Positions 45,048-53,276 of a DNA stretch of 64,000 nt are shown here, piece by piece. The notes under the pieces were generated by a model that saw only the letters and a program-made list of their open reading frames with translations, made no database searches and was not told where the DNA came from. Positions within the stretch are counted from its first letter, which is position 1. Each line of letters opens with the position of its first letter. This stretch comes from Alcanivorax sp. (GTDB lineage Bacteria > Pseudomonadota > Gammaproteobacteria > Pseudomonadales > Alcanivoracaceae), in the NCBI RefSeq assembly GCF_002726155.1, contig NZ_PBSH01000040.1, forward strand, positions 1-64,000, read 5' to 3'. Position numbers and translations under genes: made by a program.

Positions 45048-45833
45048 ATGCGTCAATGGATGTCCGCACTGGTGATCAGCCTGCTTCTGCTAAGCAGCCA
45101 GGTCATCGCGTTTGACCACAGCCGCTGGAACACATTGCTTCATCAGCATGTGCAACCGCAACGCGGCGGTGTTGCCACTGTCGTGGACTATGACGGGATC
45201 GCCGCGAACCGTGAGGCTCTGCAATCGTATCTGGATAGCCTTTCCGCGGCCACTCAAGGTGAGTTCAACAGCTTCGAACGCGATGAAAAACTCGCGTTCC
45301 TGATCAATGCCTACAACGCCTTTACGGTTGAGTTAATCCTTCAGGAAAACCAGCCTGACTCCATTCGTGATATCGGCACGCTCTTTTCCAGCCCCTGGGA
45401 CAAGGCATTCTTTTCCTTGCTGGGGGAGTCCCGGACGCTGGATGAACTGGAACATGAAATGATTCGTGGCAATCCAGACCTGATGGACCCGCGTATTCAT
45501 TTCGCTGTGAACTGCGCCTCCATCGGCTGCCCTGCCCTTCGCGCCACCGCCTACACCGGTGAGCAGCTGGAAGCCCAGCTGGAGGAAAGCACGACGCAAT
45601 TTCTCAGCGACAAACAGCGCAATCGCTACAACAGCGAACAGGACACCCTGGAAGTCTCGAAGATTTTCGACTGGTATGAAGACGATTTTGAAGGCGCCGC
45701 CGGCAGCCTGTCCCATTACCTTCTGCAATACTCGGACACGCTGGGCATACCCGCCAATCGCCAAAAGGCACTGGACGGCGAGGACATGGAGGTGCAGTTT
45801 TTACCTTATGACTGGTCACTGAATACGCAGTAA
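45048..45833 (+). CDS. DUF547 protein, exported
   Basis: 261 residues. Signal peptide to about 21 (ALVISLLLLSSQVIA), then a DUF547 domain: FLINAYNAFTVELIL, and RIHFAVNCASIGCPALRA with the conserved C-x(4)-C pair. Good ribosome site AAGGAG. Function of the family is unknown. It often accompanies VTT-domain proteins and thiol oxidoreductases as I recall, which fits the fusion gene upstream. The gene starts 58 bases after the PepSY gene. Confidence 0.85.
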   Translation: MRQWMSALVISLLLLSSQVIAFDHSRWNTLLHQHVQPQRGGVATVVDYDGIAANREALQSYLDSLSAATQGEFNSFERDEKLAFLINAYNAFTVELILQENQPDSIRDIGTLFSSPWDKAFFSLLGESRTLDELEHEMIRGNPDLMDPRIHFAVNCASIGCPALRATAYTGEQLEAQLEESTTQFLSDKQRNRYNSEQDTLEVSKIFDWYEDDFEGAAGSLSHYLLQYSDTLGIPANRQKALDGEDMEVQFLPYDWSLNTQ

Positions 45834-45860
45834 TCCAACCAGGCTCAGGAGGGACATGGC

Positions 45861-46307
45861 ATGGACGCCTATCACGCAACCGCGATACATCGCCTGCACA
45901 GTATCTGGCTGTCGTTTCGCAACTTGCCTCACTGGCTGCAGGGCTGGGTCTTCCTCATTCTGATGCCACTCAACGGGGCCAGCCTGTTCTTTCTGGACAC
46001 CTTCTCCGGCCAGGCCATCACGCTGGCTCTGTTTCTGGTTCTCGCCGTAAACCTGCCCCTGATGTGGCACCACCGCGGCATGAACAAAGACATGTCACTG
46101 GTGCACCTGCTGGCCTGGATTCCACTGGAAATCGCCCTGCTGGGGCAGCTGGCCGGGCGCTGGGGCGACGATCACCTGGCACCGGCACTATGGGGTTTCA
46201 CCCTTGCGGTATTCATGGTCAACGCCATCAGCCTGTTCTTCGATGTAGTCGATGCCTGGTGCTGGGCCCAGGGCGATCGCCTGACCCTCCACCCGGATCA
46301 CAGTTGA
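45861..46307 (+). CDS. Four-helix inner-membrane protein, unknown
   Basis: 148 residues with four predicted helices (WVFLILMPLNGASLFFL, ITLALFLVLAVNLPLMW, VHLLAWIPLEIALLGQL, LWGFTLAVFMVNAISLFF) and several histidines near helix ends (LMWHHRGMN). AGGAGGGAC is the ribosome site. It starts 27 bases after DUF547, so it is the last gene of that run. I do not recognise the family. Its stop codon lies inside the left arm of a heptamer repeat. Confidence 0.6.
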   Translation: MDAYHATAIHRLHSIWLSFRNLPHWLQGWVFLILMPLNGASLFFLDTFSGQAITLALFLVLAVNLPLMWHHRGMNKDMSLVHLLAWIPLEIALLGQLAGRWGDDHLAPALWGFTLAVFMVNAISLFFDVVDAWCWAQGDRLTLHPDHS

Positions 46308-46452
46308 TAGTTAACAGCGGCGCGGGTGTAGCGCCGTCATTTCATCAGGTGTTTAATCCCGCGCCGAGACTCTGGACGCGGCCTCAACCATCTAAAACAA
46401 CGACAACGCTCAGTTCGCGAGCTGCCAACTGTCCACTATCAACTGTCAACTG
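46301..46452. repeat. Heptamer inverted-arm element, TCAACTn dialect, enclosing a hairpin
   Basis: Left arm 46301-46314: CAGTTGA, TAGTTAA, then CAG. Right arm 46425-46452: CCAACTG, TCCACTA, TCAACTG, TCAACTG. Inside is an inverted pair GGCGCGGG / CCCGCGCC (46319-46326, 46358-46365). It lies between the convergent membrane-protein gene and radA and touches both stops. Confidence 0.7.
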
Positions 46453-46453
46453 A

Positions 46454-47821
46454 TTACAGGTACTCCAGCGCCTCAGCCACATTGCTCACGCCGATAATCT
46501 CCACGCCGTCGGGCAGTTTTCTGGGCAGGTTCGCTTTGGGCACAATGGCTTTTTTGAAGCCGTGCTTCACCGCTTCGTAAAGCCGTTCCTGCCCTTGAGG
46601 AACGGGTCGAATTTCACCGGACAACCCCACCTCACCAAACACCACCAGCTCACGCTCCAGCGCCCGGTCCCGGAAGCTGGACACAATAGCCAGCACCTGG
46701 GCCAGGTCCGCGGCGGTTTCGGTGACTTTCACCCCGCCAACCACATTCATGAACACATCCTGATCGCCCACCTGAATACCGCCATGACGATGCAGAACGG
46801 CCAGCAACATAGCCAACCGGTTTCCCTCCAGCCCCACACAGATGCGCCTGGGGTTCCCAAAATGAGAGGCGTCCACCAACGCCTGCAGCTCTACCAGCAA
46901 CGGCCGTGTACCTTCCCAGACCACGGTAACCAGCGAGCCCGAGGCAATCTCATCCGCCCTGTTGAGGAAAATAGCAGACGGGTTCTTCACTTCTTTCAGG
47001 CCCTCGCCGGTCATGGCGAACACACCCAGCTCGTTCACCGCACCGAAACGATTCTTCAGGCCACGCAAGGTACGAAAGCGGGAATCCGTAGAACCTTCCA
47101 GCATCAGTGAGCAATCAATCATATGCTCGAGCACCTTAGGGCCTGCCAGGGTACCGTCCTTGGTCACGTGCCCCACCAGCAGCAGCACGGTACCTGTCTG
47201 TTTGGCAAAACGGGTCAGGGCGGCGGCACATTCGCGCACCTGGGCCACACTGCCCGGTGCGGACTGCAACGCCGCCAGAAACATGACCTGGATGGAATCC
47301 ACCACCAGGATGCGCGGCATTTCCTTACGAGCCAGTTCCAGAATCTGCTCCACATCCGTTTCCGCCGCCAGGCGAAGCTTTTCCTTGGGCAGCTTCAACC
47401 GGTCTGCACGCATGGCCACCTGGGACAGGGATTCCTCACCGGTGATATACAAGCAGCTTTGGCTGTCCGAGAGTTTGCACAATGTCTGCAATAACAAGGT
47501 GGATTTGCCTGCGCCGGGGTGCCCACCAATCAGAATGGCCGAGCCGGGCACCAACCCACCACCCAGCACGCGATCCAGCTCGCCCATGCCGGAACTGATG
47601 CGCGGCGTTTCCTCCAGAACAATATCGTTGAGATTCTGCACCTCTGACAGTTGCCCGGAAAAACCGCCGCGGCTGCCCGCTCCTTTTGACGAGGGCGTGG
47701 CGGGATCGTGAACGAATTCCTGCAAGGTATTCCAGGCATTGCATGCCGGACACTGCCCTTGCCATTTGGGAAAATCCGCTCCGCAATCCGTGCATACAAA
47801 CGCGATTTTTTTCTTGGCCAC
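46454..47821 (-). CDS. radA: DNA repair protein RadA (Sms)
   Basis: 455 residues. Zinc ribbon CTDCG ... CPACN, RecA-like ATPase with Walker A GGHPGAGKST near 95, the RadA motif KNRFG (LRGLKNRFGAVNELGVF), and a C-terminal Lon-protease-like domain. It helps branch migration in recombination. GTG at 47821 (protein MAKKKIAFVC) is chosen: AGAAGGA lies eight bases upstream, and the TTG six bases earlier is too close to it. Confidence 0.95.
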   Translation of the reverse strand: MAKKKIAFVCTDCGADFPKWQGQCPACNAWNTLQEFVHDPATPSSKGAGSRGGFSGQLSEVQNLNDIVLEETPRISSGMGELDRVLGGGLVPGSAILIGGHPGAGKSTLLLQTLCKLSDSQSCLYITGEESLSQVAMRADRLKLPKEKLRLAAETDVEQILELARKEMPRILVVDSIQVMFLAALQSAPGSVAQVRECAAALTRFAKQTGTVLLLVGHVTKDGTLAGPKVLEHMIDCSLMLEGSTDSRFRTLRGLKNRFGAVNELGVFAMTGEGLKEVKNPSAIFLNRADEIASGSLVTVVWEGTRPLLVELQALVDASHFGNPRRICVGLEGNRLAMLLAVLHRHGGIQVGDQDVFMNVVGGVKVTETAADLAQVLAIVSSFRDRALERELVVFGEVGLSGEIRPVPQGQERLYEAVKHGFKKAIVPKANLPRKLPDGVEIIGVSNVAEALEYL

Positions 47822-47937
47822 AAACAAGTCCTTCTCGTGTATTGCTATCTACAAAGCTGCTGCAGGAACGTAGCGCAGCGGAGTAACGCACGGAGTGCGG
47901 CCCCAAAGGGTGAGCGCAGCGAAAATAACACCGCTTT

Positions 47938-48060
47938 AGGTGCGAATACGAGCGTTAGCGAGTTACAAGTAGAAAAAAGCGCAACCTTAATCTGCCGAGC
48001 CTGACAGGTTTGGTTTTCGAAACTCGCTTCTCGCAACTCGTAACTGTTTTGTTCGCACCT
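47938..48060. repeat. Heptamer inverted-arm element, CGAGnnn/CTCGnnn dialect, with perfect end repeats
   Basis: The ends AGGTGCGAA (47938-47946) and TTCGCACCT (48052-48060) are perfect inverted copies. Inside, the right arm 48016-48043 is TTCGAAA, CTCGCTT, CTCGCAA, CTCGTAA; the left arm is looser (CGAATAC, GAGCGTTAG, CGAGTTA). The region between it and radA (47860-47930) is rich in GCGCAGCG-like words and may belong to the same structure. Located between alr and radA, both leftward. Confidence 0.68.
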
Positions 48061-48089
48061 CAAGCGGTGCTCCTACAGCGGCCTTCGGA

Positions 48090-49151
48090 TTAAACGACAA
48101 TGCGCTCTGGCCGATCGGTAATCTGACAGAATAGTTCATAACTGATGGTGCCACAGGCGCGGGCCACGTCATCCACATCCACCACATCGCCCCACAGCTC
48201 CACTTCGTCGCCCACGCGGGCATCAAGCCCGGTCACGTCAACGGTAAGCATATCCATGGAAACGCGGCCCACCAATTCCGTGACAGCCCCGTTCACCGCC
48301 ACCGGAGTGCCACTGGGGGCATGGCGCGGGTAACCATCGCCATAGCCCACAGCCACCACACCGACCTGACAGGGTTCGGCGGCAGTCCAGGTTGCGCCGT
48401 AGCCCACGCTTTCACCGGCCTCCACGGTATTAATGGCGATCAAACGGGCGGTGAACCGGTGGCTGACCGCCAAGCCCAGTTCGCTGGCCGTTTGCCAGTC
48501 GAAGGGAGACGAGCCGTACAGCATGATGCCAGGGCGCACTCGCTGCGCGCGGCTCTGAGGGTAACGCAGTAGCGCTGCCGAATTGGACGCCGACAACGGC
48601 AACATCAACTGCTCCGCTATCTGCCCGGCGACCAGCAACTGTTTCTCGGAATACGTATCCCGACTCACATCCGCACAGGCGAAATGGCTCATAACACCCA
48701 CCGGTGCCATTCCCCCTGCCCGCAATTGCGCCGCTGCCTGCAGGGCGATGTCCGGACGAAAACCAAGACGGTTCATGCCCGTGTTCACTTTCAACCAGAT
48801 GCGAACCGGGCAAGGGCTGGCCAGCAGCAAATCCACTTGCCACAGCGAGTGCACCACCACTTCAAGGGATAGCCGCTCCGCCTCCTTCAGCTCTTCGGCA
48901 TCGAAGAAGCCTTCGGCCACAAGTATCGGCAAGGTCATGCCGTGTTCTCGCAGCGCACGCGCCTCTTCCACCAGCGCCACCCCCAGGCCCGACACGTTGT
49001 CGTGCATGGCATCCGCCGCCCTCAACAGGCCGTGCCCGTAGCCGTTGGCCTTGACCATGGCAAACACCTCAGCCCCATCAGCCAGCTGCCGGGCCAGGCG
49101 CGCATTATGAGCCAGCGCAGAAGGGCGAATTTCGATTCGGGTGCCTCGCAT
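48090..49151 (-). CDS. alr: Alanine racemase
   Basis: 353 residues. Makes D-alanine for peptidoglycan. PLP lysine in MVKANGYGHG (about 34), IWLKVNTGMNRLGF, the SHFACAD segment, RPGIMLYG, the catalytic tyrosine region SVGYGATW and VSMDMLTVDVTG. ATG at 49151 is the family start. radA-alr-dnaB run in one direction here. Confidence 0.95.
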   Translation of the reverse strand: MRGTRIEIRPSALAHNARLARQLADGAEVFAMVKANGYGHGLLRAADAMHDNVSGLGVALVEEARALREHGMTLPILVAEGFFDAEELKEAERLSLEVVVHSLWQVDLLLASPCPVRIWLKVNTGMNRLGFRPDIALQAAAQLRAGGMAPVGVMSHFACADVSRDTYSEKQLLVAGQIAEQLMLPLSASNSAALLRYPQSRAQRVRPGIMLYGSSPFDWQTASELGLAVSHRFTARLIAINTVEAGESVGYGATWTAAEPCQVGVVAVGYGDGYPRHAPSGTPVAVNGAVTELVGRVSMDMLTVDVTGLDARVGDEVELWGDVVDVDDVARACGTISYELFCQITDRPERIVV

Positions 49152-49164
49152 TAGAGCAGGCTCC

Positions 49165-49301
49165 CACGCTTGCACGCATCACGCAGCCACGCAAAAAATA
49201 AAGCACGCTGCGTTAACGAAAATACCTGGATACCCATGCTCGGCTTTTACCTATTCAGGTGCGCTTGCGTGTTGCATGTTGCGTGAAGCGTGCTGCATCA
49301 C
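49165..49301. repeat. Heptamer inverted-arm element, GCGTGnn dialect
   Basis: Left arm 49165-49194: CACGCTTG, CACGCAT, CACGCAGC, CACGCAA, words of 7 or 8 bases. Right arm 49267-49301: GCGTGTT, GCATGTT, GCGTGAA, GCGTGCT, GCATCAC in exact 7-base register. Between alr and dnaB; the right arm runs to the last base of the dnaB stop codon. Confidence 0.72.
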
Positions 49302-50695
49302 TATTCATCCCCTGCCGCCAGCTGGGCATAGTATTCCGGAGCCAGGTCATCGAAGCGGGTGAACTCGCCGCGGAAGGCCAGCCGCACGGTGCCGATAGGA
49401 CCATTACGCTGCTTGCCGATAATGATCTCGGCCACACCGCGTTCGTTACTGTCCTTGTTGTACACCTCATCCCGATAAAGGAAGACGATCAAATCCGCAT
49501 CCTGCTCAATCGCCCCGGATTCACGCAAATCCGACATTACCGGGCGCTTGTTGGGCCGTTGTTCCAAGGAACGGTTAAGCTGTGACAGGGCCAGCACCGG
49601 GCAATTCAGCTCCTTGGCGATCCCTTTCAGGGAGCGGGAAATTTCCGAGATTTCGTTGACCCGGTTTTCCACCCCCGGCACCTGCATCAGCTGCAGGTAA
49701 TCGACCATGATCAGCCCCAGTTCGCCGCCACATTCGCGGGCCACCCGGCGGGCACGGGCGCGCATTTCCAGCGGACTCAGTGCCGGCGTGTCGTCGATAA
49801 AAAAGCGCTGCTCACTGAGCATGTGAATGGCAGAGGTGATACGCGGCCAGTCATCCTTTTCCAGATTACCGGAGCGGATGGCGCCCTGATTGATGCGCCC
49901 CAGTGAAGAAAGCATCCGCATGACGATGGATTCCGCCGGCATCTCCATGGAGAACACCAGGACAGGTTTGTTACTCTTGATCGCCACGTTTTCGCACAGG
50001 TTCATGGCGAAGGTGGTCTTACCCATGGAGGGTCGGCCGGCGACTACGATCATGTCGGCGGGCTGCAAGCCACCAGTCATTTTATCCAGCTCTTCAAAAC
50101 CGGAGGTCAGGCCAGTGAGTGAGCTCTTGGTTTTGTACAGCTCATCAATGCGGTCCACCGCCTTTTTCAGCACCGACTTGATATTCTGCGGGCCATCCCC
50201 TTTTTTCTGTTGCTCGGCAATCTCGAAAATGGAGGACTCGGCCTCATCGAGAATTTCCAGGGATTTACGCCCTTCGGTATTAAACGCGCTATCCGCCACC
50301 TTGTGCGACACATTGATCAACTGCCGCAGGATGCTGCGCTCACGGACGATATCCGAATAGGCGGTAATGTTGGCCGCACTGGGCGTGTTACGGGCCAGTT
50401 CCGACAGATAGGTCATGCCGCCAATGGATTCGAGCTGCCCCAGGTTATTGAGCGCCTGGGAGACGGTGACCAGGTCACTGGGGTTTTCCTCTTCCACCAG
50501 CTGGGCAATCACGTCGAAAATCAGGCGGTGCTCCTTGCGGTAGAAATCCCGCGCGCCCACTCGCTCGGCCACATCATCCCAGGCGCTGTTATTGAGTAGC
50601 AAACCGCCCAGTACCGCCTGCTCCGCCTCCACCGAATTGGGAGGAATACGCAGGTTCTCAGGCAGGTGTTTGTCCAGCGACATAGGTTCGTTCAT
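49301..50695 (-). CDS. dnaB: Replicative DNA helicase
   Basis: 464 residues. N-terminal DnaB domain (PPNSVEAEQAVLGGLLLN), linker, RecA-like helicase with Walker A GRPSMGKTTFAMN near 210, Walker B IMVDYLQLM, and LSQLNRSLEQR. ATG at 50695 has GGAAG about six bases upstream; the GTG at 50707 is less likely. rplI-dnaB-alr order is usual. Confidence 0.96.
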   Translation of the reverse strand: MNEPMSLDKHLPENLRIPPNSVEAEQAVLGGLLLNNSAWDDVAERVGARDFYRKEHRLIFDVIAQLVEEENPSDLVTVSQALNNLGQLESIGGMTYLSELARNTPSAANITAYSDIVRERSILRQLINVSHKVADSAFNTEGRKSLEILDEAESSIFEIAEQQKKGDGPQNIKSVLKKAVDRIDELYKTKSSLTGLTSGFEELDKMTGGLQPADMIVVAGRPSMGKTTFAMNLCENVAIKSNKPVLVFSMEMPAESIVMRMLSSLGRINQGAIRSGNLEKDDWPRITSAIHMLSEQRFFIDDTPALSPLEMRARARRVARECGGELGLIMVDYLQLMQVPGVENRVNEISEISRSLKGIAKELNCPVLALSQLNRSLEQRPNKRPVMSDLRESGAIEQDADLIVFLYRDEVYNKDSNERGVAEIIIGKQRNGPIGTVRLAFRGEFTRFDDLAPEYYAQLAAGDE

Positions 50696-50726
50696 GGTGG
50701 CTTCCACAAGACCAGAAAATCAGTAA

Positions 50727-50805
50727 CGAGTTTCGAGAAGCGAGTACCGAAAAGCACCGAAACCCGGCCTTTCGTAACTCGATACTCGCTTCTCGAAACT
50801 CAAAA
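50727..50805. repeat. Heptamer inverted-arm element, CGAGnnn/CTCGnnn dialect
   Basis: Left arm 50727-50754: CGAGTTT, CGAGAAG, CGAGTAC, CGAAAAG. Right arm 50771-50805: TTCGTAA, CTCGATA, CTCGCTT, CTCGAAA, CTCAAAA. Exact 7-base register in both, 16-base spacer. Lies between the rplI terminator and dnaB. Confidence 0.75.
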
Positions 50806-50814
50806 TCACTTTAA

Positions 50815-50848
50815 CGAAAAAGGGCACTGCCCTTTCGGACAATGCCCT
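50815..50848 (-). terminator. Terminator of the rpsF-priB-rpsR-rplI operon
   Basis: Leftward reading gives AGGGCATTGTCC, GAAA tetraloop, GGGCAGTGCCCT (12 bp with G-U pairs), then TTTT. A clean intrinsic terminator 50 bases after rplI. Confidence 0.87.
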
Positions 50849-50899
50849 GATTCTGTCACCGCACCCCCGCAGGGGCAAACCGGTTGTCAGTTCTGTCGA

Positions 50900-51352
50900 T
50901 TACTCGGCAGGAACCACAGCCAGTTTGATGGTCACAGTTACCTCGGCGTGCAACGCCAGGTCGATTTCGAACTCACCGGTGGTGCGCAGTGCACCGTGGG
51001 GCAGCTTCACTTCTGCTTTTTCCACGTCCACGCCAGTGGAAGAGGAAATGGCTTCCGCGATGTCGCGGGTACCCACAGAACCGAACAGCTTGCCTTCGTC
51101 GCCCGCTTTGGCGGCGATGGAAACTGCGGCTTCGTTCAGCTTCTCGGCGCGTTCCTGGGCAGCACCCAGCTGCTCTGCAGCGTGCTTTTCCAGCTCGGCA
51201 CGACGCTGTTCCACTTCCGCCAGGTTGGCTTTGGTGGCAGGCAGCGCTTTGCCTTGCGGGATCAGGAAGTTACGGCCGTAACCGGAACGTACGTCTACAA
51301 CTGCGCCCAAATCGCCCAGGTTCTTGATCGTTTCCAGCAGGATCACTTGCAT
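50900..51352 (-). CDS. rplI: 50S ribosomal protein L9
   Basis: 150 residues, two-domain L9: N-terminal [21 protein letters not shown] and [17 protein letters not shown], a long helix, and a C-terminal domain. Binds 23S rRNA and limits frameshifting. Last gene of the rpsF operon, 15 bases after rpsR. Confidence 0.97.
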   Translation of the reverse strand: MQVILLETIKNLGDLGAVVDVRSGYGRNFLIPQGKALPATKANLAEVEQRRAELEKHAAEQLGAAQERAEKLNEAAVSIAAKAGDEGKLFGSVGTRDIAEAISSSTGVDVEKAEVKLPHGALRTTGEFEIDLALHAEVTVTIKLAVVPAE

Positions 51353-51367
51353 GATGGTCCCCTCGGC

Positions 51368-51598
51368 TTAATTGTCGTGGCTGTCAGAGTACGGCAGCAG
51401 CGCCAGGAAGCGAGCCTGCTTGATAGCAGAGGCCAGCTGACGCTGGTAGCGTGCCTTGGTGCCGGTAATACGGCTGGGCACGATCTTGCCAGTCTCGGTG
51501 ATGTAGGCTTTCAGGGTGTCGAGATCCTTGTAATCGATGTACTCAACACCTTCCGCGGTAAAGCGGCAGAACTTGCGGCGGCGATAAAAACGGGCCAT
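51368..51598 (-). CDS. rpsR: 30S ribosomal protein S18
   Basis: 76 residues, the full S18 length: [43 protein letters not shown] in part, [20 protein letters not shown]. The frame is open further upstream but ATG at 51598 is the universal start. Partner of S6 encoded in the same operon. Confidence 0.97.
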   Translation of the reverse strand: MARFYRRRKFCRFTAEGVEYIDYKDLDTLKAYITETGKIVPSRITGTKARYQRQLASAIKQARFLALLPYSDSHDN

Positions 51599-51620
51599 TG
51601 GATAATCTCCTGTCGAATCC

Positions 51621-51929
51621 TTAGTTAAGGCTTTGCAGCGTTTGGGCAAGCAATTGCAAACGGTCCCGGGCGTCTCCCTTGTAACCGGCGCGACTGAGGC
51701 ATCCGGTTACCTTGATTCGCTGACCCTCTTTCAGGCCCTGGGCCTGTTGGGTCATCCCACCCGCCAGAATCACGGCGATGCGGGCCTGGACTTCACGGGG
51801 ATGTCCGTCTTCCAGTTGCCGGGAGCGATGTTCCAGCCAGACTCGCTGACGGGGCACTCCGGCTGGAGTCAGGGCCACCTTTTCCAAGGTGACGATCACA
51901 CCAGTGAGTTCGCAGTGGTTGCTTTCCAA
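51621..51929 (-). CDS. priB: Primosomal replication protein N (PriB)
   Basis: 102 residues, single OB-fold: [31 protein letters not shown] and KVTGCLSR. PriB binds ssDNA with PriA during replication restart. Start is TTG at 51929, two bases after the rpsF stop; no ATG gives the OB-fold start. The AAGGAAGGGG inside the rpsF end may be its ribosome site. A TTG start and its place inside a ribosomal operon imply low coupled translation. Confidence 0.92.
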   Translation of the reverse strand: MESNHCELTGVIVTLEKVALTPAGVPRQRVWLEHRSRQLEDGHPREVQARIAVILAGGMTQQAQGLKEGQRIKVTGCLSRAGYKGDARDRLQLLAQTLQSLN

Positions 51930-51931
51930 AA

Positions 51932-52273
51932 TTAGCTGGCAGCCCCTTCCTTCTCGTCGTTCTTCGCCAGCGGCGACGGCTCGGTTACGGCGTTGTCGCG
52001 ACGAATTACGAGGTGACGGATTACGGCATCGTTAAAGCGGAAAGTGTTTTCCAGCTCGCCCAGGGTCTCGCCGTCACATTCGATGTTCAGCATCACATAG
52101 TGAGCTTTGTGGATCTTGTTGATCGGGTAAGCCAGCTGACGACGGCCCCAATCTTCAACACGGTGGATAGTGCCTTTGCCATCGGTCACGATCGCGCTGT
52201 AGCGCTCGACCATGGCAGAGACCTGTTCGCTCTGGTCCGGGTGAACCAGGAACACAACTTCGTAATGACGCAT
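51932..52273 (-). CDS. rpsF: 30S ribosomal protein S6
   Basis: 113 residues: [41 protein letters not shown] and [13 protein letters not shown] are the S6 pattern, with an acidic tail. First gene of rpsF-priB-rpsR-rplI. The operon promoter is in 52274-52569. Confidence 0.97.
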   Translation of the reverse strand: MRHYEVVFLVHPDQSEQVSAMVERYSAIVTDGKGTIHRVEDWGRRQLAYPINKIHKAHYVMLNIECDGETLGELENTFRFNDAVIRHLVIRRDNAVTEPSPLAKNDEKEGAAS

Positions 52274-52569
52274 GTTAGCTCCTTACGGTTGCGACGCCTC
52301 ACGGCGCCAATTCAGCTTCCCGCCGTGATCATGATCAACGCACGGTGAAGCAAGGAGACCTGCATCCCCGCCCCGAGAAACCGGGGGAGACGCAGGAAGC
52401 GCGCGATTCTATCCCATTGCAGGGGGCAACCTCAAGGCATATCCATTGCCATCTGCCGGCGACGGACGTATGCTCAAATAAAACAAAACGCTACAAACGC
52501 TTACAAAAAGCGTCGTCAACCCCAAGCCCCTGAAAAGACAGGGGAAAACAACAACAATGGGATACGACA
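52274..52569. promoter_or_regulatory. Divergent upstream region with a short inverted repeat
   Basis: About 300 bases without a gene. ACGCTT (52497-52502) and AAGCGT (52508-52513) form an inverted pair with an extra ACGCT just upstream, and CCCCTG/CAGGGG forms a small stem around 52528. These could be an operator for the secreted-protein pair. Evidence is positional only. An S6:S18 leader structure for rpsF autoregulation may also be here but I cannot resolve it. Confidence 0.3.
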
Positions 52570-53274
52570 ATGTACATCCGAGCCCTGGCCACCGGCCTGT
52601 GCGGTTTTTTATTGCTGACTCCAGTTCACGCCCAGGAGCCACCGCCCCCCTGTGGCAGCCCGGTGGCGGTGCCGGACAAACCGCTACTGGAAGACTACCC
52701 GGATTACAGCAATTTCCTGCTGCAGATCATGAAATACAAGCAGGCCCAGCGAGACCAGGCGGCCCACCGCAACGCCTGCCCCGACGACTACCAGCCCCAG
52801 CCCATGGCCAGCAGCGACCCGACCGTCATTGACGAACCGGAAACCCTGTCCAGCGCCTTGGCACGCACCGGCAAACTGGAGCAGATCGATTACCAGCGCA
52901 ATCGCACCTGGTATAACCGCTCCACCTCGAAAAGTTTTGTGCTGCCCCCTCTCGGCGGCGACTCCCTGGCCAGCGAACGCATCCGTACCCTGCTGGCGAA
53001 CGCAGGCTCTGATACACCACTATTCCTGCCCATGACCATTGTTGGCATGCAGCTCGACGGCATCAATGATGGCGGCGAAGCACAGCAACAAGAGGTCCAG
53101 TTCAGTTATGAGCTGCTTCCCAAGCAGGAGCGCCAAGCCAGCCGCGCAGCGTTTATTGCCAACACTCAGCAGCAATTCAGCGGCGTGTATCGCAGCGGCA
53201 ATCTGCTCCTGTATCTGGATAACAGCGGCGAAACCTTACGTATAGAAGGCACCGCAGAGGGGAGATTGAGGTAA
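52570..53274 (+). CDS. Secreted protein of unknown function, first of a pair
   Basis: 234 residues. Signal peptide to about 21 (YIRALATGLCGFLLLTPVHA), then a Pro-rich mature start (EPPPPCGSP), a helix-like YSNFLLQIMKYKQAQRDQ, SFVLPPLGGDSL, and a beta-rich C-terminal part (QQEVQFSYELLP, NLLLYLDNSGETLRIEG). Two cysteines early in the mature protein may pair. No family recognised. Followed after two bases by a second secreted protein that shares the helix and the F-x-LPPL motif, so the two look like distant paralogues and one transcript. Confidence 0.75.
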   Translation: MYIRALATGLCGFLLLTPVHAQEPPPPCGSPVAVPDKPLLEDYPDYSNFLLQIMKYKQAQRDQAAHRNACPDDYQPQPMASSDPTVIDEPETLSSALARTGKLEQIDYQRNRTWYNRSTSKSFVLPPLGGDSLASERIRTLLANAGSDTPLFLPMTIVGMQLDGINDGGEAQQQEVQFSYELLPKQERQASRAAFIANTQQQFSGVYRSGNLLLYLDNSGETLRIEGTAEGRLR

Positions 53275-53276
53275 CC

